Below are positions 8,034-13,415 of a DNA stretch of 16,390 nucleotides, piece by piece. How positions within the stretch are numbered: position 1 is the stretch's first letter; each line of letters opens with the position of its first letter. The notes under the pieces were generated by a model. It worked only from the letters and a program-made list of their open reading frames with translations, had not been told where the DNA came from and searched no databases. The DNA is from Nitrososphaerota archaeon. Its GTDB lineage: Archaea; Thermoproteota; Nitrososphaeria; Nitrososphaerales; Gagatemarchaeaceae. A program made the translations under genes and the position numbers. The stretch is taken from the NCBI GenBank assembly GCA_005877365.1, contig VBPP01000137.1:1-16390 (forward strand), in the 5' to 3' direction.

Positions 8034-8041
8034 CTCTATTT
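8034..8041 (+). promoter_or_regulatory. TATA box of the tRNA-Glu gene
   Basis: CTCTATTT is centred about 28 nt upstream of the first tRNA base at 8066, the expected spacing for an archaeal promoter. It supports expression of the tRNA gene. Confidence 0.5.
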
Positions 8042-8065
8042 CAGTGTCCTTCGAGGCGAAGCGAT

Positions 8066-8170
8066 GCCCCGGTAGTATAGAGTCCCAAGACGTAGAGCCC
8101 GGTCAACAAACGGTCGAGAGTATTCCGGCCTTTCGAGTCGGAGACGCGGGATCGAATCCCGCCCGGGGCA
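8066..8170 (+). tRNA. tRNA-Glu(UUC) with a ~30-nt insertion in the D arm
   Basis: The acceptor stem GCCCCGG (8066-8072) pairs perfectly with CCGGGGC (8163-8169), followed by discriminator A and no encoded CCA. The D stem is GTAT (8075-8078) with GTAT (8120-8123), using two G-U pairs. The anticodon stem is CCGGC (8125-8129) with GTCGG (8137-8141); the loop CTTTCGA puts anticodon TTC at 8132-8134. The T arm is GCGGG-ATCGAAT-CCCGC (8146-8162). The D loop (8079-8119) is 41 nt instead of about 11, so some 30 nt are extra. The normal Glu D-loop core CCCGGTCA sits inside it at 8098-8105. One intron, or two of roughly 17 and 13 nt, would restore a standard D loop; archaeal tRNA introns at non-anticodon sites are known. 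I could not draw a convincing bulge-helix-bulge, so the boundaries are open. Confidence 0.9.
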
Positions 8171-8209
8171 ACATCCCTCTTGGTTAGATGCCTCCGACAC
8201 CTGATAGGC

Positions 8210-8234
8210 GGGGTCTAATCCCCCTGGAATCCAG
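8210..8234 (+). other. Two adjacent small hairpins downstream of the tRNA gene
   Basis: GGGG-TCTAAT-CCCC (8210-8223) is followed directly by CTGG-AAT-CCAG (8224-8234), about 40 nt after the tRNA. No T run follows, so a simple terminator is not evident. They could be part of a processed trailer or chance structure. The rest of 8171-8357 shows no gene I can support. Confidence 0.25.
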
Positions 8235-8357
8235 GTACGAGCTGGCGGACCCGCGGCCTGGTACTGCAGATTGGCGCAAACAGTCACTTATTGGGCCATG
8301 AACCCGCGTGGTCCAAATCCTGCAGGACCTAATGAAAATCTTGCAAAATCGACGAAT

Positions 8358-8367
8358 ACTATTAAGT
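8358..8367 (+). promoter_or_regulatory. TATA-like box of the small hypothetical gene
   Basis: TACTATTAAG lies about 37 nt upstream of the TTG at 8399. Transcription from it would begin near 8386, after the alternative GTG at 8366, so it decides the start in favour of the TTG. Confidence 0.4.
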
Positions 8368-8398
8368 GCGACGGCGATTAACTCATCCTGCATTCTCA

Positions 8399-8710
8399 TT
8401 GACAGAACTGGTATCCCCTTCAGCACTTGTGTATTCCCGGACTAGGAAAGCCATGTCAGGCATCGTTGCGACAGCAAGTCACAAGAAGAGTTCTGCCACG
8501 GTTCCATATCATCCTTATGTTCTACCGACAGTGACCTATCATGGAAAAGAATACACCGTGGATACTCAACAAGAGGAATTTAGGAATGTGAAATATGGCG
8601 AGTCACCCATATTCGTTCCCTTCGCCAGCGCCCTTGGAGAAACCTTACTTGGAAAGTATCAGAGGCGAAGGAGGAGAGATTCGCATCTTCAACAGCCTCC
8701 GTCTGAATGA
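8399..8710 (+). CDS. Small hypothetical protein, 103 aa
   Basis: I do not recognise this protein with confidence. From the TTG at 8399 it has 103 residues: a Ser/Thr/Ala/Lys-rich N-terminus, then a conserved-looking core (VTYHGKEYTVDTQQEEFRNV, then KYGESPIFVPFASALGETL) and a strongly basic tail with five consecutive Arg. It has no signal peptide or membrane segment. The alternation of aromatic and charged residues suggests a small folded domain rather than a chance ORF. Local base composition is more AT-rich than in neighbouring genes, so it may be less well expressed or acquired. An in-frame GTG at 8366 is too close to the TATA-like box to be transcribed. No same-strand gene follows within 600 bp. 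Confidence 0.6.
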   Translation: MTELVSPSALVYSRTRKAMSGIVATASHKKSSATVPYHPYVLPTVTYHGKEYTVDTQQEEFRNVKYGESPIFVPFASALGETLLGKYQRRRRRDSHLQQPPSE

Positions 8711-8812
8711 GGGTCTGACCCTCTAGCTGCTGTCTTGTGTCTCCCGCTTGAACAGATTACTTGTTACTTCGATCGCTTACGACGAAGCCGGCAGCGAAAA
8801 TCCGACCACCGT

Positions 8813-8941
8813 CTAGCCCCGCGCCTCCGTTGGGCTGGACAGGCTTGGCTGTTTGCGCCGAGAAGTGACCGCGACCACTGACATGGCGACTCTTACGAGA
8901 GCGAGCGCTGCAACGATTATCGTGGATTCTCTCCTGTTCAT
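8813..8941 (-). CDS. Possible small membrane or secreted protein, 42 aa
   Basis: A minus-strand ATG at 8941 opens 42 codons: a charged N-terminus (MNRRES), a hydrophobic run (TIIVAALALVRVAMSVVAV), then a basic polar tail to TAG at 8813. That is the shape of a single-pass or signal-anchored micro-protein. A TATA-like GTGATAAG (8969-8976) lies about 31 nt upstream, the same short-leader spacing as at the better-supported genes here. The ORF is short and without a recognised relative, so chance remains possible. Confidence 0.35.
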   Translation of the reverse strand: MNRRESTIIVAALALVRVAMSVVAVTSRRKQPSLSSPTEARG

Positions 8942-8968
8942 GCTTTAGATCCTATCGCGAGGTGCCGT

Positions 8969-8976
8969 CTTATCAC
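8969..8976 (-). promoter_or_regulatory. TATA-like box upstream of the 42-aa ORF
   Basis: GTGATAAG on the minus strand is placed to start transcription a few nt before the ATG at 8941. It is a weak match and is supported mainly by spacing. Confidence 0.3.
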
Positions 8977-9123
8977 TCGTGAACCGATAAGTAGTATTTG
9001 AAATTCTTGCATAAATTCAGGGGTGTGCCCCTTTCCCGTCCGAGATGGTCGAGCGCCTCCCGGGGCATTTTCTTACTCCCCAAGGGGTTTGAATGAATCC
9101 TGTGCCTATGCTGCAATTGAGCT

Positions 9124-9177
9124 GAAGCGAGATCAATAATACACGCGAAAACTACTAGAAATTTTCTATCATATTGA
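9124..9177 (+). repeat. Orphan copy of the secreted-gene upstream element
   Basis: This 54-bp segment starts GAAGCGAG.TCAATAAT and contains AGAAATTTTCTA and CATATTGA. It aligns with 9259-9314 and 10542-10596, which lie just upstream of the two secreted-protein genes. Here no recognisable TATA box or gene follows; the next full module starts only about 10 bp further on. It looks like the promoter remnant of a lost third paralogue or a partial duplication. Confidence 0.7.
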
Positions 9178-9187
9178 GTGCGTACCC

Positions 9188-9314
9188 ACGCAGAGTAATC
9201 TCCGACTCAGGCCTCATCCACGCTCGGGTCCTCAGCGCCTTCACCCCGGCTATGACCTGAAGCGAGCTCCAATGGTTCGTGCAAAACTAGCAAAGAAATT
9301 TTCTGTTAGATTCA
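9188..9314 (+). repeat. Upstream module of the first secreted-protein gene
   Basis: About 127 bp similar to 10464-10596: ACGCAGA.TAATCTCC at the start, TCAGCGCC in the middle, then GAAGCGAGC.CCAAT and a near-palindromic AGAAATTTTCT just before the TATA box. Conservation of non-coding sequence at the same place before both paralogues suggests either a duplicated control region with operator sites or simply a duplication carrying flanking DNA. Confidence 0.75.
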
Positions 9315-9315
9315 C

Positions 9316-9323
9316 CCTATACC
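9316..9323 (+). promoter_or_regulatory. TATA box of the first secreted-protein gene
   Basis: CCTATACC is centred about 34 nt before the TTG at 9354. The equivalent box in the paralogue, CTCTATAG, sits at nearly the same distance from its start. Confidence 0.5.
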
Positions 9324-9353
9324 TACATATGCTTCCTTGAGACTACTGCCTGT

Positions 9354-10352
9354 TTGACCAAGAGCAGAATCGGTCGTCCTCGCATCGTGCTCGCAATCTC
9401 TCTTGCAGCGATCCTGCTCTTGGTGAGTGCCTTCGTTCCGGCGACGAATATCATCCATGCGGCACCGGGAGACGTCACCCAGGTGAAATCAGGTCGCGTC
9501 GCATCGGATTCCCTCACGACCGGAAACACAACCTCTTGGACGTTCGGAGGCGAAGCGACCATCCTGCCGGGAGCGAAGTTCACCCACTCCGAGGATGCCC
9601 AGGGGCTCCACATCGGGGTACAGGCGGGCGCCCCTAGTCAGTGGACCGGGTTCTACGCAGTGACCCAGAATACGAGCGCGTCCCTCTTCCACGCCTTCAT
9701 CACGCTTCCCTACACCTCAATGCCCAAGGGCGAAGAATACAACACGGGCTTATACGTCCAGACCTCGAACAAGCACATGATTAACTACATTGGATGTCTG
9801 GCTGTCGCGTTCGACGGGGGTCCCTACTTTTGGACTGTAAACCACTCCTTTGGCCCTGCGGATCAAACTACGACTATCGAGACCCTGTACCAATCTACCG
9901 GGACTATGCCTCTCGCTCAAGACTGCACGATCATCACCAACGGTAACAACTTCCTGAAGGTCTACCTTGGAGGCCAGGTAGTCGTCAACAGGGACAACCT
10001 GACTCTGTCTATACCTCCCCCGTTCAATGCCTACCTCGAGGTCGAGACGACCTCGACCAGCGCGATGCGCAACGGAACCTACACCGACTACTACGCCACG
10101 CTGGGTGAGGATGTCACCGTGAGCGGTGCCCCGCCGGGCGGCAAGGTACAGATAGAGGACTCGTCGGGTGGCGTCCTGGTGAGTAGTACCGCAAACATCA
10201 CGGGTGTCGCAACCCTGAATGTGGGACAGTTACAACTCCCCCTGAGCGGCTACTTCATCCGAGTCTACGACGTCGATGGCACCCTTATCGGTTCTACACC
10301 CTCGGCTGTCACGGTCTGGGGAGGGGACGTCTACACCGTCTCCACGGTTTAG
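9354..10352 (+). CDS. Secreted one-module beta-rich protein, 332 aa
   Basis: Function unknown; it is clearly exported. Residues 1-37 form a signal peptide: basic SRIGRPR, a hydrophobic core IVLAISLAAILLLVSAFV, and a likely cleavage after IIHAA. Residues ~41-250 form a Gly/Thr/Ser/Tyr-rich region of alternating hydrophobics that reads like a beta-sandwich (LamG/lectin-like by look only). Cys148 and Cys191 are 43 residues apart and probably form a disulfide. Residues ~251-332 look like a small Ig-like domain from EDVTVSGAPPGGKVQI to the final WGGDVYTV. There are several N-glycosylation-type sites and no C-terminal anchor, so it is released or held by other surface proteins. The TTG start aligns with the GTG start of the paralogue and follows a TATA box by ~34 nt. 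It is homologous to each half of the next gene. Adhesion or glycan binding is only a guess. Confidence 0.85.
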   Translation: MTKSRIGRPRIVLAISLAAILLLVSAFVPATNIIHAAPGDVTQVKSGRVASDSLTTGNTTSWTFGGEATILPGAKFTHSEDAQGLHIGVQAGAPSQWTGFYAVTQNTSASLFHAFITLPYTSMPKGEEYNTGLYVQTSNKHMINYIGCLAVAFDGGPYFWTVNHSFGPADQTTTIETLYQSTGTMPLAQDCTIITNGNNFLKVYLGGQVVVNRDNLTLSIPPPFNAYLEVETTSTSAMRNGTYTDYYATLGEDVTVSGAPPGGKVQIEDSSGGVLVSSTANITGVATLNVGQLQLPLSGYFIRVYDVDGTLIGSTPSAVTVWGGDVYTVSTV

Positions 10353-10463
10353 ATAGAGACCGTTCAGCCGACGAGAGCATATTGGTTCCGTTGGAACTCT
10401 CGACCCTCGTTGTTCTGCGAAGATTCATGGGCCTGGAGTAGCACCAAGTGGTGGCCAAGGCCG

Positions 10464-10596
10464 ACGCAGAATAATCTCCCCTCAAGAGGCATCTTTTAAC
10501 ATCTAAGCTCGGCTCTTCAGCGCCTCCTCGGCTCTTCACCCGAAGCGAGCCTCAATAATTGGCGGAAGAATTAGCAAAAATTTTCCATTAGATTGA
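10464..10596 (+). repeat. Upstream module of the second secreted-protein gene
   Basis: About 133 bp corresponding to 9188-9314, sharing ACGCAGA.TAATCTCC, TCAGCGCCT, GAAGCGAGC.TCAATAAT, TTAGCAAAAATTTTC and TTAGATTGA. It fills most of the gap between the two paralogues. The remainder (10353-10463) shows no gene or clear structure. Confidence 0.75.
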
Positions 10597-10604
10597 CTCT
10601 ATAG
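10597..10604 (+). promoter_or_regulatory. TATA box of the second secreted-protein gene
   Basis: CTCTATAG lies about 37 nt before the GTG at 10638, giving the second gene its own promoter although it follows its paralogue on the same strand. Confidence 0.5.
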
Positions 10605-10637
10605 CGAGATAAGTCCTTCTGGGAATCTAGTAACTGC

Positions 10638-12506
10638 GTGGTCATGAGCATCATCGGGCGCCCTCGCGTAGGGGTGGCAATCACCTTCTCAGCGATACTG
10701 CTGTTGGCCGTTGCATTTGTTCCGGCGATGAACATCATCCACGCGGCATCAGCACCCATCACCCAGGTGAATTCAGGCCTCGTCGCCTCGGATTCGCTCA
10801 CTACCGGGAACACAGCCGGCTGGGCGATCGCGGGCAACGCCCCCCCGGGAGGGTCAGTTTCCAATGAAAACTCGAGCGGGCTATACCTGGCCGCAAAATC
10901 AGCCGCCAGCGGCACGTGGGCCGGATACTTCGCGAAATCCCCCAACACAAACGCGATGCTATTCCACGCGGTTTTGAAGCTTCCTTACTCTACGATTCCC
11001 GACAACGTATTCGACACGGGGCTTTACGTCCAGACCTCGAACCCTAACTTCATCGATTACGTCGCCTGCGTTGCCGTTGTGAGCCCCTCGGGATATTACT
11101 GGTCGCTCGTTCAAGCATTCGGGCCCGCGACGGGAGCAGTCACAACGACCAATCTTTGGACGTCGGCACCGAACACCCTCCCCCTCACCCAGGACTGCAC
11201 CATCATCACGAATGGGAACAACTACCTCAAGATGTATCTTGGGGGCATCCTAGTCTACCAGAGCGGCAGTCTGATGCTGAACATGCCGTCACCGTTCAAC
11301 TCATACCTGGAGGTCCAGACGAACTCCGCGAGCGCGATGAGGTTCGGAAACTACCTGTACTATTACGCCGATTCTAGCGAGAACATAACCGTAACCAACG
11401 CCCCCGCGGGAGGAACTGTGAAGATAGTTGGCCCTGCGAATGACGTTCTCGCGAGTGCTCCCGTCTCATCGGCCGGTACGGCCATTGCGGTAGTAGGGCA
11501 GTATCGTCTGCCGTTGACAGCGTCGATACAGGCATACGACTCCGCCGGCAATCTGGCCGCGTCCACCCCGAGCTCCGTCACTCTCTGGGGGGGTGACGTG
11601 TACGCGGTCTCGACGCCCACCCCCGCGTCAACAGGGCACGTCACGCAAACTAGGGCGGGCCTCGATCATTTCGATTCGTTGACCACGGGTAACACGAGCT
11701 ACTGGAGCATCTTCGGCAGTGCGCCGGCTGAGGGAGCACCATTCGCCTTCAACGAAAACTCCACCGGACTTCATCTAGGAGTGCAGGCGAAGTTCCCGAC
11801 GACTTGGGCCGGCCTGTTCGCTGAGTCACCAAACACCACCGCGACCGCCTACCACGCGGTCATCACGCTCCCGTACAGCACCATTCCAGACAACAACTTC
11901 AACACCGGAATGTACATCCAGACCGCGGACCCGCACTTCATAAACTACGTCGCGTGCGCGGCCACTGTAAGCCAGTCGGGATACCAGTGGGCTGTCGTTC
12001 AGGCATCCGGAGTCGTCGTGGGAGCCGCTGCCACGACTGTGCTCTGGGCTAGCCCACTGAACAGCATGCCTCTCACTCAGGACTGCACCATCATCACGAA
12101 CGGACAAAACTACCTGAAGGTCTACCTTGGCGGTAACGTCGTCTATCAGAGCAGCGGCCTGGTGCTGAACATGCCGTCACCATTCAACTCATACATCGAG
12201 GTGCAGACGAACTCGGCAAGTGCGATGCGCTGGAGCACTTACGTCTACTACTATTCCATATTCGGCGAGAATGTGACAGTGACGGGTGCGCCCGCCGGAG
12301 GAACGGTGAAGATAGTCGACTCCTCGAACACCGTGCTCGCGAGCGGTCCCGTTGCTTCGAGCGGCATGGCGACTGTGCCGGTAGGCAAGTATCGCCTACC
12401 CTTGACCGGGTTCATCAACATCTACGACTCCACCGGTACTCTCGTCGCGTCCACCTCTACCGCGGTCGCGCTCTGGGGAGGGGACGTCTACACCGTCTCC
12501 CCTTAG
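10638..12506 (+). CDS. Secreted two-module beta-rich protein, 622 aa
   Basis: Paralogue of the preceding protein with two copies of its module. Residues 1-37 are a near-identical signal peptide (IIGRPR, a hydrophobic core, then IIHAA). Module 1 spans ~41-325 and module 2 ~337-622. The cysteine pairs are C144/C187 and C440/C483: the same 43-residue spacing as in the single-module protein, and an exact 296-residue period. Each module has a beta-sandwich-like part ending near MPSPFNSY.EVQTNSASAM and an Ig-like part from E(N)(I/V)TVT.APAGGTVKIV to LWGGDVY.V. A short Pro/Thr linker (TPTPASTGHV) joins them. There is no membrane anchor. The start is a GTG at 10638; an ATG two codons later is equally possible. 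It converges on the radical SAM gene with a 30-bp gap. It may be a secreted, surface-associated, glycosylated protein; its ligand is unknown. Confidence 0.85.
   Translation: MVMSIIGRPRVGVAITFSAILLLAVAFVPAMNIIHAASAPITQVNSGLVASDSLTTGNTAGWAIAGNAPPGGSVSNENSSGLYLAAKSAASGTWAGYFAKSPNTNAMLFHAVLKLPYSTIPDNVFDTGLYVQTSNPNFIDYVACVAVVSPSGYYWSLVQAFGPATGAVTTTNLWTSAPNTLPLTQDCTIITNGNNYLKMYLGGILVYQSGSLMLNMPSPFNSYLEVQTNSASAMRFGNYLYYYADSSENITVTNAPAGGTVKIVGPANDVLASAPVSSAGTAIAVVGQYRLPLTASIQAYDSAGNLAASTPSSVTLWGGDVYAVSTPTPASTGHVTQTRAGLDHFDSLTTGNTSYWSIFGSAPAEGAPFAFNENSTGLHLGVQAKFPTTWAGLFAESPNTTATAYHAVITLPYSTIPDNNFNTGMYIQTADPHFINYVACAATVSQSGYQWAVVQASGVVVGAAATTVLWASPLNSMPLTQDCTIITNGQNYLKVYLGGNVVYQSSGLVLNMPSPFNSYIEVQTNSASAMRWSTYVYYYSIFGENVTVTGAPAGGTVKIVDSSNTVLASGPVASSGMATVPVGKYRLPLTGFINIYDSTGTLVASTSTAVALWGGDVYTVSP
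10758..12503 (+). repeat. Internal duplication of 888 bp (two protein modules)
   Basis: Module 1 (10758-11645) and module 2 (11646-12503) align with an 888-nt period and no net indel between the cysteines. Parts are nearly identical at the DNA level, for example AACATGCCGTCACC.TTCAA at about 11280 and 12168. This points to a fairly recent duplication or gene conversion within the gene. Confidence 0.85.
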
Positions 12507-12536
12507 CAGATCGAGCCACATAATTAGGCATGAAGC

Positions 12537-13361
12537 TCACGAAGCGAACGAGTCGATCTTGCGATCCCGCCCACGCGACTCGCACATGAAGAAGTCACTC
12601 GAGCCGTCGAGACCATAGGTCTTGATGAGCTCTCTGATTCTGTGCAGGGTCGGTCCTCCATCTTCGAGGAAGTTGGTCCAGGCTTCCCCGGTTACGCCCT
12701 CGAACATCTTCCGCGATTCTTCGTACCACTCAAAACGGAGCAAGCCCGGCATCACCATCGAGACGCCCGCCTCTCGCAGCCTTCCGATGAGTGCTTCAAG
12801 GTCCGTCAGGATTAGCCGCGGGATTATCGGCGCCATCGAGACCCACGTCCTTATGCCGACGCTGCTAAGCTTCCTGAGACACTCGACCCTCCTCTCCACG
12901 GGGACGACGCCGGGTTCGTAACGCCTATCGCAGGCCGTCGAGATCGAGAAGCCCACCCTGATCCACTCGAATCTCTTCAAGAGGTCGAGGTCCCTGAGGA
13001 TCAGAGGGGAGCGTGTCAGGATGGAGACGGGGAAACCGTGCTTGAGGAGTACCTCGAGGCAGCGCCTCGTTATCTTGTACCTCGCCTCGACCGGTTGGTA
13101 GGAGTCTGAAGCGCTTGAGAGAAAGACTACCTTCGGCTCCGCTGCTCTCAGCTCTCGGTCGAGGACCTCAGGCGCATTCACCTTGACATCGACGAAGGTC
13201 CCCCACCCCCTTTCGTCGTGTATGAGGGAGGGAACGTAGCAATAGACGCACCCATGACTGCACCCCTTGTAGAAGTTGGCGGTATACTCCGAACTCCTTC
13301 CGTAGTCGAGGTCGTGTAAGAGAGTCTTGCACTTTACTTCCCTGATTTGGAGGCTCGCCAA
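12537..13361 (-). CDS. Radical SAM protein of the SplB-like family (COG1533)
   Basis: The 274-aa protein has the radical SAM iron-sulfur motif CSHGCVYCY (Cys34, Cys38, Cys41), which binds the [4Fe-4S] cluster that cleaves S-adenosylmethionine. It follows a TANFYKGC segment typical of the COG1533 group. Further in are FLSSASDSYQPVE, SILTRSPLILRDLDLL and VGFSISTACD, as expected along the half-barrel. COG1533 members are loosely annotated as spore photolyase-like or DNA-repair proteins, but this is not a true spore photolyase and the substrate is unknown. The TTG start at 13361 follows a TATA box (13381-13390) by only ~21-25 nt, so the message should be leaderless. It lies 54 bp after hyuB on the same strand but probably has its own promoter. 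Confidence 0.9.
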   Translation of the reverse strand: MASLQIREVKCKTLLHDLDYGRSSEYTANFYKGCSHGCVYCYVPSLIHDERGWGTFVDVKVNAPEVLDRELRAAEPKVVFLSSASDSYQPVEARYKITRRCLEVLLKHGFPVSILTRSPLILRDLDLLKRFEWIRVGFSISTACDRRYEPGVVPVERRVECLRKLSSVGIRTWVSMAPIIPRLILTDLEALIGRLREAGVSMVMPGLLRFEWYEESRKMFEGVTGEAWTNFLEDGGPTLHRIRELIKTYGLDGSSDFFMCESRGRDRKIDSFAS

Positions 13362-13380
13362 CGATAACTATGCCAGCGCG

Positions 13381-13390
13381 GGATAAAAGC
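13381..13390 (-). promoter_or_regulatory. TATA box of the radical SAM gene
   Basis: GCTTTTATCC on the minus strand lies a little over 20 nt from the TTG at 13361, so transcription should begin at or next to the start codon. Confidence 0.5.
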
Positions 13391-13415
13391 CCATACGGTA
13401 TCGAGCTCCCCGTTG

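Larger units (their letters stand above)
8711..9187. other. Intergenic stretch before the secreted-protein locus
   Basis: No long gene is supported here. It contains the possible 42-aa minus-strand ORF at 8813-8941 and an AT-rich patch at 8985-9018. Downstream are the short hairpins AGGGG-TGTG-CCCCT (9019-9032) and a CCCC/GGGG pair (9078-9087), each followed by a few T. The stretch ends with the orphan copy of the upstream element at 9124-9177. A promoter with a small structured RNA is possible around 9005-9090, but nothing in it matches a family I know. Confidence 0.4.

Noticed and set aside
8202..8225. On the minus strand GGGGATTAGACCCCGC resembles the universal 16S rRNA segment around GGATTAGATACCC.
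   Set aside because: Only about ten bases match, the flanks do not resemble 16S rRNA, and the match can come from the short GGGG/CCCC hairpin. No rRNA gene is present.
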